A stretch of 64,000 nt of DNA, taken from assembly GCA_026393755.1 (NCBI GenBank), contig JAPKZO010000025.1, forward strand, positions 62,001-126,000, read 5' to 3'. Positions 36,371 to 44,110 of the stretch are shown here, piece after piece. Within the stretch, counting starts at the first letter, position 1. Each line of letters starts with the position of its first letter. Position numbers and translations under genes: made by a program. The stretch comes from Acidobacteriota bacterium. GTDB taxonomy: Bacteria > Acidobacteriota > Vicinamibacteria > Vicinamibacterales > JAKQTR01. The notes beneath the pieces were generated by a model, which saw only the letters and a program-made list of their open reading frames with translations, did not search any database and was not told the origin of the DNA.

Positions 36371-38778
36371 GCGCGTTGCCCCTCGACGCACACGACCGGC
36401 TCCACGCCAATCGGCCCAGCGTCGGGCGCCACGGTCTCGGTCTCACTCAGCCGTCGTCGGGCCACAGCCAGCAACTGGCTGACCGTGCCGCCGTCGTAAG
36501 GTCCGCAGGCGAACGCAATCTGGAGCGAAGGTGATTGCGCGCCAGCGGCGTCAAACGCCCGGGGCAGTGACGCCCCGATGCGATCGACGATCAACTGACC
36601 TGCCGCGGGTTCGCAATCGGGCATCAAGACGACCAGTTCCTGCGCGTTCGGACGGAAGATCAAGTCGGCGACGCGTGTCGCCTGGCCGACCGCGACCGCC
36701 GCGTGATCGATGGCGTCGTCGTCGCCCCTGGCGCGCACGCACAGGATGCCGAGCGCGTGGCCGGTCGAGCCCTTCCAGAACACGTCGCGGTCGAGGATCG
36801 CGTCCATGTGGCCCGCGATCATCGGCGGCACCGCGAGCGGCGCCTCTCTGTGTCCGTGGGTCGCCAGCGAGCGCTGATAGGCGCGCTCGATCGCCTCGGC
36901 GACCGCCCCGCTGATCAACTCGATGGCCATGCGCTGATCATCGGTGAACGCATTCGGCTGATCCGAATACAGCGTCACCGCGCCGGTCGTCTCCGTGTCA
37001 GGCGCCAGCGGGATGCTCAGGGCGCTGCGGAATCTCGGGCTCAGCTGGTCGAAACGGGGGCCCACGTCGAGTGCGGGATCCGCATTCAGAATGGAACGCC
37101 GGTTGGCGACGACCCAGCCGCTGATGCCATGACCCATGCCGATGCGAAGATCCGGCAGCAGGGCCTCGCCAAAGCCCGACGCATGCTCGACGATAATCTC
37201 GTCGGTCGTGCCCTCTGTCCGGTAGAACACGACGAGGCCTGCCGGAGCCATGCGTCTGAGGTACCGGACGACGACATCGCATGTGTCGGCCAGACTGGCG
37301 TCCGGACCGAGGGTCGAAATCTGGTCGTACAGCAGGAGCAGGCCATTCGTGGCGAACAGACGCAACTCGAGCGGGACCGAACTGGGCCTCATATCGATGG
37401 CCAAAGATTCGCGCGTTGCCGCCTTGAACTGATCGAGGACAGCCGGCAGGGGTTCCTCGACCGTCTTCGCCTCGATCGCCCCCTGGATGGCCCCGAACGC
37501 ATCGACGACCGCGGGGTCGTACATCGTGCCGCGGCGTTCGACGATGATCTCCATCGCCTGAGCCGGCGAGAGCGCCCGCCGATAGGGACGGTGGGACCGG
37601 AGCGCATCGTAGCAATCGACGACCGAGAGAATCCGCGCGCCGATGGGAATCGCGTCTCCACTGATGCGGTCGGGGTAGCCGGTTCCGTCCCAGTTCTCGT
37701 GATGATGCCGGACAATGGGCACGACCGGGTACGGGAAATCGACCGAGGACAGCATTTCGGCGCCGATGGGCGCGTGGAGCTTCATCCGTTCGAACTCTTC
37801 AGGGGTCAGCTTGCCAGGCTTGTTCAGGATGTGTTCGGGCGTGGCGAGCTTGCCCATATCGTGGAGCAGGGCGGCGGCGTCGATGGCCTGAAGTTCTTTC
37901 GGGTCGGTGACATCGAGCGTCTGCGCGAGCTGAAGCGCGTACATCTGCACGCGGCAGATGTGCCCGTGTGTCACCTGATCCTTGGCGTCGACGGCCGCGG
38001 CGAGCGCCTCAACGGTCTTGAGGTAGAGGCTGTTCACCTCGGCCAGGTGGAGGTTCTCGTCTTCCAGCCTGCCGACCGACGATTTGAACATGTAGTACGA
38101 GACGAAGATCAGCGGAGTGATGGCCAGCATCACGTAGAGGTTGACTTCCCGGGCGTTGACTGACAGCAAGACCGCGATTGATGCGCAGCCAAAGTAGTTC
38201 AACGACATCCCGAGGAAGTACTTGCGCCAGATGTCGAGGGGCGACGCGCCAGATTCGGACGCCATGGCGATCGCGTTCAACCAGCTGTTCATCAGGAAGT
38301 ACACGGCGCACAAGGCGAGGGCCGGAAGCACGACTTGCGGAATAGTGGCGGGCGGCTGGGTCATCACGGCCAAAGGCAGGATGCCTGCCAGGGCAAAATA
38401 GATCTTCGAGGCCACCCACATCGAGAGCGCGGGCTCCGCGAGGTTGAAGACGACGTGTTTCACGTTGTGGTGGCGTCGAATCAGCGAGACGACGAGCCCG
38501 TCGACCGCGACCGTGATGACGGCAATCTCGCCGCCGTACATCATGACCATGCTGAAGACGAACACTTCGGAAATGCTGAGGCTGGCCGCCATCGCGGGGA
38601 CCTTCACGCCGAATCGACCGCTCGCCAGCACGAAGATCGCCAGCAGAATCCACCAGGGGCCGGTCTGGATCGTATTGAACCGCAGGATCGAGTCCGCCAG
38701 CGCGGCGAAGCCCAGCACGAAGACCAGGGTCACGAAGGCGAGATGGAACCGGCGTTGACGGCGCGTGCCCGGACTCAT
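36367..38778 (-). CDS. Membrane HD-GYP phosphodiesterase with degenerate GGDEF domain
   Basis: A paralogue of the next gene: N-terminal membrane module (residues ~10-220), HD-GYP (HDMGKLATPEHIL; HHENWDGTGYPDRISGDAIP), GAF-like region (~450-620) and a C-terminal GGDEF-like fold. Where GGDEF should be the sequence reads FRPNAQELVVLMPDC, so the cyclase site is lost and this domain can at best be regulatory. The HD and GYP residues are intact. It is flanked on both sides by 4-nt ATGA overlaps, giving strict co-translation with the sigma54-activator-like gene upstream. Confidence 0.88.
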   Translation of the reverse strand: MSPGTRRQRRFHLAFVTLVFVLGFAALADSILRFNTIQTGPWWILLAIFVLASGRFGVKVPAMAASLSISEVFVFSMVMMYGGEIAVITVAVDGLVVSLIRRHHNVKHVVFNLAEPALSMWVASKIYFALAGILPLAVMTQPPATIPQVVLPALALCAVYFLMNSWLNAIAMASESGASPLDIWRKYFLGMSLNYFGCASIAVLLSVNAREVNLYVMLAITPLIFVSYYMFKSSVGRLEDENLHLAEVNSLYLKTVEALAAAVDAKDQVTHGHICRVQMYALQLAQTLDVTDPKELQAIDAAALLHDMGKLATPEHILNKPGKLTPEEFERMKLHAPIGAEMLSSVDFPYPVVPIVRHHHENWDGTGYPDRISGDAIPIGARILSVVDCYDALRSHRPYRRALSPAQAMEIIVERRGTMYDPAVVDAFGAIQGAIEAKTVEEPLPAVLDQFKAATRESLAIDMRPSSVPLELRLFATNGLLLLYDQISTLGPDASLADTCDVVVRYLRRMAPAGLVVFYRTEGTTDEIIVEHASGFGEALLPDLRIGMGHGISGWVVANRRSILNADPALDVGPRFDQLSPRFRSALSIPLAPDTETTGAVTLYSDQPNAFTDDQRMAIELISGAVAEAIERAYQRSLATHGHREAPLAVPPMIAGHMDAILDRDVFWKGSTGHALGILCVRARGDDDAIDHAAVAVGQATRVADLIFRPNAQELVVLMPDCEPAAGQLIVDRIGASLPRAFDAAGAQSPSLQIAFACGPYDGGTVSQLLAVARRRLSETETVAPDAGPIGVEPVVCVEGQRA

Positions 38779-40109
38779 GTGCGGCCACCGTCCTGAGCCA
38801 GTTTGTACTCGGCAATCTTCCGATACAGGGTTTCGCGGCTGATTTGCAGGATCTGCGCGGCGCGCTTCTTGTTCCAGTTCAACGCGCCGAGCACCTTGCG
38901 GATGTGGTCGCGCTCCACATCTTTCATCGAAAGCAGGACGCCGCGATCGTCCTGACCAGCCACATGCGGCGGGTGCAGGAACTGGAGATCCGCGCCGTGG
39001 ACGTAGCCGTCCCGCGCGCAGAGCGCGGCGCGAGAGACCGTCGTCTCAAGTTCGCTGATGTTGCCGGGCCACGGGTACGCCAACAGCAGTTCGGTGGCGT
39101 CCGGCGCCAGGCGTCGCGCGTCCACCGGCAGTCCGTGGGCCACGCAGAACCGGGCCAGGCATCGTTCGGCGAGCACCGGGATGTCGAGCAGCCGCTCGCG
39201 CAGCGAAGGCAGCCGGATTGTGAACGCGTTGATCCGATAGTACAGGTCCTCGCGAAATGCCGCCTCGCCGATCAGGGCCTCGATCGGCCGACTGGTCGCG
39301 CAGACGAACCGGACATCCAGGTCGATGGCCGAACGGCTCCCGAGCCGTTCGGCGCGGCGATCCTCGATCACCCGGAGCAGCTTGGCTTGAGCAATCGGCG
39401 ACAGATCCCCCACTTCGTCCAGGAACAACGTGCCCTGATTGGCCAGTTCGAGACGGCCGGCCTTTCGTTCGTAGGCACCGACGAAGGCGCCCCGTTCATA
39501 GCCGAAGACTTCGGAGTCGAACAGGGAATCGTGCAAAGCCGCGCAGTTGACCGATTGAAACACCTCGTGCTCGCGGCTGCTGAGGTCGTGCACGATCCGT
39601 GCGACGATGGCCTTGCCGGACCCGGTCGGGCCGACGATCAGCACCGGGAGATCGGTTCTGGCGACGGTCCGGATCGACTCGAAGAGCATCATCATCTTCT
39701 CGTCGTGGCCAAGCATCTCGCGGAAGCGTTGCACCGAAGGTGACCGGTCCTCGATCGACTCGCGTTGTCGGTCGGTCAGGAACTCCTCGAGCGCCCGTGC
39801 CAGATCGGGATCGCACGGCACGGCGGCGGTGAAGCGCGGGATCGGGCTGCCATCAGCCGCAGCCAAACCGGACTCGACCAGGTCCCCGACACAGTGTTCG
39901 ACGTCACTCCTGAGGCGGCCGAATGCGGCCATGATCGATTCGATGTCGAGTGATTCGTGCGGACGGGCATGGAGATGCCGCAGGATTCCCGCCCGCAGGG
40001 GCGATTGCACCAAAGCCCGGAAGCGGGTTCTGGCCTGGGCCGACGCCCGGCCGGTGTCAATGGTCGCCACCGAGGGTGTCAGAGGCGACGTGGGTACTCT
40101 ATGCAGCAT
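38775..40109 (-). CDS. Sigma54-activator-like AAA+ regulator with altered GAFTGA loop and no receiver
   Basis: A 444-aa protein. Residues ~28-95 look like a winged-helix or HTH input (RAGILRHLHARPHESLDIESIM) rather than a receiver. Residues ~130-370 are an AAA+ domain with Walker A GPTGSGKA and Walker B GTLFLDEVGDLSP. The C-terminal Fis HTH is NKKRAAQILQISRETLYRKIAEY. The sigma54-contact loop reads GAFVGA (207-212) instead of GAFTGA; this Thr is normally essential or replaceable only by Ser, so sigma54 activation is doubtful. It leads the operon with the two HD-GYP genes and probably controls, or is controlled with, c-di-GMP turnover. Confidence 0.85.
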   Translation of the reverse strand: MLHRVPTSPLTPSVATIDTGRASAQARTRFRALVQSPLRAGILRHLHARPHESLDIESIMAAFGRLRSDVEHCVGDLVESGLAAADGSPIPRFTAAVPCDPDLARALEEFLTDRQRESIEDRSPSVQRFREMLGHDEKMMMLFESIRTVARTDLPVLIVGPTGSGKAIVARIVHDLSSREHEVFQSVNCAALHDSLFDSEVFGYERGAFVGAYERKAGRLELANQGTLFLDEVGDLSPIAQAKLLRVIEDRRAERLGSRSAIDLDVRFVCATSRPIEALIGEAAFREDLYYRINAFTIRLPSLRERLLDIPVLAERCLARFCVAHGLPVDARRLAPDATELLLAYPWPGNISELETTVSRAALCARDGYVHGADLQFLHPPHVAGQDDRGVLLSMKDVERDHIRKVLGALNWNKKRAAQILQISRETLYRKIAEYKLAQDGGRT

Positions 40110-40135
40110 GGATCAGTCTCTTGCTCGGTGACAGC

Positions 40136-40174
40136 GTGTCCAAGAATCGTGCCATGCGTCCCAGTCTTGGACAC
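40136..40174 (-). promoter_or_regulatory. Inverted repeat with sigma54-like element before the c-di-GMP operon
   Basis: A perfect 10-bp inverted repeat, GTGTCCAAGA (40136-40145) and TCTTGGACAC (40165-40174), with a 19-bp spacer. In it lies minus-strand TGGCACG (40154-40148), 4 bp, TTGGA (40143-40139): a consensus -24 but GG rather than GC at -12. It sits 27-65 bp before the start codon. Confidence 0.45.
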
Positions 40175-40539
40175 ATCTGGCACAATGGGGCATATTTCGA
40201 GGCGGGAAGATCGGTCGGGCTGCGTCGGGCCACACGAAATGTGGCCAGAAATGGGACTCAGACTACAGAAAGTGTCTGACAACGCGACACGCGGTTGTGG
40301 TCGACAATGTCGGAGTCGAGCGTGTCGGAGCGGATGTTCGGCATTTGCCGGAACGACAAGTGTGCCCCCGCGCACACCAATCCTGCGGAAACCGCACACG
40401 CCTGGATCCCGGCGGCGGCCGGGGTCAGAGAGTCATTGGTCGGCAGCCTGCAGGGAGAACGCGTTCGAACTTGGTCTGCTCAGGGGACCCTGGCAGTCTC
40501 CGGAGAGCGGGGCGGGCGCACGGCCCGCGATTAGATTCC
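40175..40539. other. Intergenic region without recognisable gene
   Basis: No reading frame here has a credible start, family motif or ribosome site. Several short GTGTCGGAG/GTCGGAGTC-like words recur at 40310-40335, without forming a clear array. Confidence 0.4.
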
Positions 40540-40743
40540 TCAACCGCCGCCCGGTGCGCACGACGATCCGAGTCGCGAACTCTTGCCGTAGCCACCGTTG
40601 GTACCCCCGACCCCGAACGTCGAACACTGCTTCTCGATGGTCGGCGCGGCGCACCGGGGACACGTCTCCGGCTGCCTGTTGCCGACGACCAACGCCTCGA
40701 AACGGTGGCCGCACGCTGTGCACTGATACTCGAAGAGCGGCAT
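40540..40743 (-). CDS. FmdB-family zinc ribbon protein
   Basis: A 67-aa protein starting [18 protein letters not shown], the FmdB/CxxC_CxxC_SSSS signature, with two CxxC knuckles (CTAC and CPRC) for one zinc and a Gly/Ser-rich tail ending [11 protein letters not shown] 40743 is preceded by GGGAG; the longer frame upstream has no family similarity. The role of the family is unclear (proposed regulatory or structural zinc ribbon). It is divergent from the tryptophanase-like gene with ~260 bp between starts. Confidence 0.85.
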   Translation of the reverse strand: MPLFEYQCTACGHRFEALVVGNRQPETCPRCAAPTIEKQCSTFGVGGTNGGYGKSSRLGSSCAPGGG

Positions 40744-41004
40744 GGCATGAACTCCCTGACCGAATTCTATCTCGTCCCGACCAGCGGTGTAATGGCCCAT
40801 TGCTGCGGCGAGCTCTGGCGGAGCGAATCCTCTCTCCGCGTCGCCGCCCGACGCAAGCCGCCCCTCGACGCTGCTTGGGCGGTCCTGAGTGTGCCGAAGG
40901 ATCGCCAGCACATGCCGTCCGCAACCTGCCGCCACGAACAGGTTATCAGACCCTTCATAGTAAGATTCACTAATCACCGGTTTGGTGACCAGGATGTGAT
41001 CCGC

Positions 41005-42375
41005 ATGAACTTCCGAACCATTATCGAGCCGTTCCGTATCAAGTCGGTCGAGTCGGTCAAGTTCACACGACGCGAGGATCGCGTTGAAGCGCTGACGACG
41101 GCTGGGTACAACGTGTTCCGGTTGCGCGCCGAGGACGTGCTGATCGACTTGCTGACCGATTCCGGTACCGGCGCCATGTCGGCCATGCAGTGGGCGGCGA
41201 TGATGCAGGCTGACGAGTCGTACGCCGGGAGCCGGTCATTCTATCGTTTCGAGCAGGCAGTTAAGGATCTGACCGGGTTCACCCACATCATTCCCACCCA
41301 TCAGGGCCGTGCCGCCGAGCGGATTCTCTTTCACACGATTCTCAGGCCCGGCATGGTGGTACCCAACAACAATCACTTCGACACGACTCGGGCCAACATC
41401 GAGGTGGAGGGGGCCGAGGCGGTGGATCTGGTGATCCCAGAGGGACGGATCCCGCATGTGCTGCATCCATTCAAGGGCAACGTCGACATCACCGCGCTCG
41501 ACGAGTTCCTGGACGAACGCGGAGATCAGGTGCCGCTGGTGATGGTCACGGTGACCAACAATTCGGGCGGCGGTCAGCCGGTGTCGCTCGAGAATCTGCA
41601 CGCGGTGCGCGAACTGTGCCACAAGTACGACAAGCCGTTCTTTCTTGATGCGTGTCGGTTCGCCGAAAACGCGTGGTTCATCAAGCTCCGGGAGCCGGCC
41701 CATGCGGACCGGACGCCCAAGTCGATCGCCCAGGAGATGTTCTCGCTGGCCGATGGGTGCACCATGTCGGCCAAGAAGGATGGTCTGGCCAACATCGGCG
41801 GATTCCTGGCGATGAACAACGATTCGTGGGCCGAGGCCGCGCGCAATCTGTTGATCCTCACGGAAGGCTTCCCGACCTACGGCGGTCTGGCGGGTTATGA
41901 CCTCGAGGCCATCGCACGCGGGCTCGAAGAAGTCGTCGACGAGTCGTATCTCCACTACCGGATTCGATCGATCGAGTATCTCGGGGAGAAGCTCGTCGCG
42001 GCCGGCGTACCGATTATCCGACCCCCGGGCGGGCACGCGATCTATGTCGACGCCAAGGCGCTGCTGCCGCACATCCCGGCGCTGCAGTATCCGGGCATCG
42101 CCCTTGCAAACGCCCTGTATGTCGAGGCGGGAATCCGCGGGGTGGAGATTGGGACGGTCATGTTCGGAATGCGTCCGGATGGCACCGAGAAGCCAGCGTC
42201 AATGGAGCTGGTTCGGCTGGCGATTCCGCGCCGGGTCTATACGCAGTCACACATCGATTACGTCGCCGAAGCCGTCATTGACGTGGCGTCCCGCCGTGAC
42301 GAGCTTCGTGGACTCCGGCTGGTCTCGGCCCCGAGGGCGTTGCGGCACTTCACGGCGCGCTTCGAACCGGCGTGA
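41005..42375 (+). CDS. tnaA: Tryptophanase / beta-eliminating lyase (PLP-dependent)
   Basis: A fold-type I PLP enzyme of ~456 aa of the tryptophanase/tyrosine phenol-lyase family, releasing pyruvate and ammonia from an aromatic amino acid. Visible: [32 protein letters not shown], the PLP Lys in [14 protein letters not shown], and C-terminal [17 protein letters not shown] and [10 protein letters not shown] look closer to tryptophanase (AVEIGS, RFAENAYFIK) than to tyrosine phenol-lyase (SMERG, RCVENAYFIK), so indole formation is the better guess. ATG 41005 ([12 protein letters not shown]) matches the family start; GTG 40996 is also possible. No tnaB permease or TnaC leader peptide is seen. Confidence 0.82.
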   Translation: MNFRTIIEPFRIKSVESVKFTRREDRVEALTTAGYNVFRLRAEDVLIDLLTDSGTGAMSAMQWAAMMQADESYAGSRSFYRFEQAVKDLTGFTHIIPTHQGRAAERILFHTILRPGMVVPNNNHFDTTRANIEVEGAEAVDLVIPEGRIPHVLHPFKGNVDITALDEFLDERGDQVPLVMVTVTNNSGGGQPVSLENLHAVRELCHKYDKPFFLDACRFAENAWFIKLREPAHADRTPKSIAQEMFSLADGCTMSAKKDGLANIGGFLAMNNDSWAEAARNLLILTEGFPTYGGLAGYDLEAIARGLEEVVDESYLHYRIRSIEYLGEKLVAAGVPIIRPPGGHAIYVDAKALLPHIPALQYPGIALANALYVEAGIRGVEIGTVMFGMRPDGTEKPASMELVRLAIPRRVYTQSHIDYVAEAVIDVASRRDELRGLRLVSAPRALRHFTARFEPA

Positions 42376-42520
42376 CCTTGATTACGGCCGGTGATGGAGC
42401 CGCCCTCCGGAGGCGCCCCTGGCGGGTGGAGGTAGAGGTCCAGGAAGCTCCTGCACTCCGAAGGTCAACCCCATCACCGTGCCGATCTCGCTGCGGCGTC
42501 GCGACCGCGCGGCCGTCCCA

Positions 42521-43228
42521 CTACGACGGGTTGGCCAGGAACTCGCACGCGAGCGCCTGCCATTGATCGTCAGTGAGCAGGTCAGGCGGGTGATCGATAA
42601 AATCTCCGCCGTCGGCCGCCGCGACTCCCAACCGGGCTTCGTAGAACCGCGACAACCGATGTTCCTCCTCGGACAACCAGGCCCGGGCGGCCTTGCCGGC
42701 AGGCAGTTTATGGAACGCCGTGTCGGACGGGTTCACGGCAAACAACCAGCCTCGGGAGTACGGATCGCGGTGAATCAACGACGCGTCCTCGCGCACGGCC
42801 TCGTTGACGCGCGTTATCACGCCGGAGACGGGTGACACAATCGCGGCGCGGCGGCCCGCTGTTCGGACCTCGGCAATGGGCTGTCCTTCGTGAACCTCCG
42901 TGCCCGGCTGCGGCAGCTTCAGCCCGAGCGGGGCGGCGAAGAGGCGCTGTGCGAGGTCGTCGATCCCGACAAGCGCCCGCTGACGCGACACGGGGCGAAT
43001 CCACGTATGCCCGGGAGCGTAGTACACCTGGTCGCTCCAGAACAGGCGTCCGACCCGGACGACTCCACGCAGGCGCCGCCGGATGGCGTCCACGCCTTTC
43101 ATGCCTGTCAGAACCAGGACGGCGGGTACCGAGAGCGCGGCCAGCACAATCAGCAGGAGGCCCACGCGGGCGGTGAGTCCCGCCACCAGTACGGCCGCTG
43201 ATTCCAAGACGCTCAATAGGGTGTCCAT
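42521..43228 (-). CDS. Membrane-anchored GcvH-like protein without lipoyl lysine
   Basis: A 235-aa protein: an N-terminal hydrophobic helix (~20-45), then a domain clearly related to glycine cleavage H protein (YYAPGHTWIRP, VGIDDLAQRLFA, SPVSGVITRVNEAV, DPYSRGWLFAVNP) and a C-terminal tail with LLTDDQWQAL. In GcvH a Lys eight residues before the Pro of the APVSG turn carries lipoate; here Gly is there (AGRRAAIVSP), so it cannot be lipoylated at that site. No glycine cleavage genes are nearby. It is the last gene after a HybA/NrfD pair and a paralogous GcvH-like gene, and probably belongs to that redox complex. Confidence 0.75.
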   Translation of the reverse strand: MDTLLSVLESAAVLVAGLTARVGLLLIVLAALSVPAVLVLTGMKGVDAIRRRLRGVVRVGRLFWSDQVYYAPGHTWIRPVSRQRALVGIDDLAQRLFAAPLGLKLPQPGTEVHEGQPIAEVRTAGRRAAIVSPVSGVITRVNEAVREDASLIHRDPYSRGWLFAVNPSDTAFHKLPAGKAARAWLSEEEHRLSRFYEARLGVAAADGGDFIDHPPDLLTDDQWQALACEFLANPS

Positions 43229-43265
43229 GATGTCCTCGTCTTTCTTCCTGACCCGTTGCCGCCTC

Positions 43266-43427
43266 TCAGATGCGATGACACATCGTGCAGTCGTCCACTC
43301 CGAACGACTTCTTCCCGTCGTGGCACGCGCCGCAGGCCCGGCCCTGCTTCATGGCCTCGTGCGTGATCTTCTTGCCGTCGGTCGCGAGGCCGCTCGTGAG
43401 AATCCTGAACAGGCGTCCTGCTTGTCG
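43266..43427 (-). pseudogene. Two-haem c7-type C-terminal part, out of frame with the GcvH-like gene
   Basis: In the frame following a TGA at 43430-43428 lies LFRILTSGLATDGKKITH, then CGACHDGKKSFGVDDCTMCH and a stop at 43266. The two CxxCH sites and spacing resemble the end of c7-type triheme domains. It has no start of its own. Adding one C near 43411-43412 joins it seamlessly to the preceding GcvH-like protein (LLTDDKQDA-LFRILTSG), so it is probably that protein's C-terminus. Confidence 0.65.
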
Positions 43428-44110
43428 TCAGTGAGCAGGTGCGTCCTCGCGAGTGTATCCCAATGTTCCGGGTCGATGATGCGCGCCATGCCGGAGAGCG
43501 GCAGGCCGCCGTCCTGGAGGAGCGGGCCCAGGCTCCCGCCGTCGAGGGGACAGAGTTTGTCGAGGGCGTCTTCCATCCAGATCCTGGCCAGCTTCCCAGA
43601 GAGAAGATTCCGGGTATTCGACGCGACACTGGAGGGCTTCACCTTCAATAGCCAGCCCTTTCCATACGGATCCTGGTGCACGATCTCGGGGCATTGGAGA
43701 ACCTCGCGGTTGACCTCGACAACTTCACCTGCCACGGGCGACAGCATCGGGATGTGTACGGAATCGACCATGAGGCTCCACCCCATTTCCCCCTGCGCCA
43801 ATCGGGAACCTACGGCGGGCAGTTCGATGGCATCCACCTTGCCGACCAGTTTCTGAGCGAAATCGTCCAAGCCGACGACGCCGATGGAACTGGGTTCCGG
43901 ACGAAGCCAGCCGTGTCCCTGGTGGTAGAAGAGCCCCGCGGGCACCCGGAAGCGAGTGACGTGTTCCGGCGCGGCCCTCGGAACAGCACGCTCCTGGCTG
44001 GGCTGGTCTATGTAGCGGCAGAAGAGGACGAAGGCCGCAAGAAACGAGATGACGATGAGATACTCAATGCCCTTGGTGGCATAGATGTCTATGAAACGGA
44101 CGCCTTCCAT
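43349..44110 (-). CDS. Membrane-anchored GcvH-like protein, C-terminus apparently frameshifted
   Basis: Starts at ATG 44110 with GGAGGT 6 nt upstream, overlapping the NrfD-like gene by 22 nt. An N-terminal helix (EYLIVISFLAAFVLFC) is followed by a GcvH-like domain (YHQGHGWLRPEPSSIGVVG, LSPVAGEVVEVN, DPYGKGWLLKVKP). The lipoyl-Lys position holds Ser (SVHIPMLSP). As read, the frame ends in a non-conserved Arg-rich tail; a one-base shift restores a two-haem c7-type tail ending at 43266. Covalent haem attachment happens outside the cytoplasm, so the restored protein would place its GcvH-like domain in the periplasm. Assembly error and real mutation are both possible. Confidence 0.72.
   Translation of the reverse strand: MEGVRFIDIYATKGIEYLIVISFLAAFVLFCRYIDQPSQERAVPRAAPEHVTRFRVPAGLFYHQGHGWLRPEPSSIGVVGLDDFAQKLVGKVDAIELPAVGSRLAQGEMGWSLMVDSVHIPMLSPVAGEVVEVNREVLQCPEIVHQDPYGKGWLLKVKPSSVASNTRNLLSGKLARIWMEDALDKLCPLDGGSLGPLLQDGGLPLSGMARIIDPEHWDTLARTHLLTDDKQDACSGFSRAASRPTARRSRTRP

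Noticed and set aside
36703-38163. 486-aa plus-strand frame
   Set aside because: Antisense to the HD-GYP gene with no recognisable domain.
40175-40195. Plus-strand TGGCAC near 40178 as a second sigma54 promoter
   Set aside because: The GC falls one base too close to the GG for a functional -24/-12 element.
40297-41004. Upstream extension of the tryptophanase-like frame (692 aa)
   Set aside because: The family start is [11 protein letters not shown] at 41005; the extension is Arg-rich and overlaps the divergent FmdB gene.
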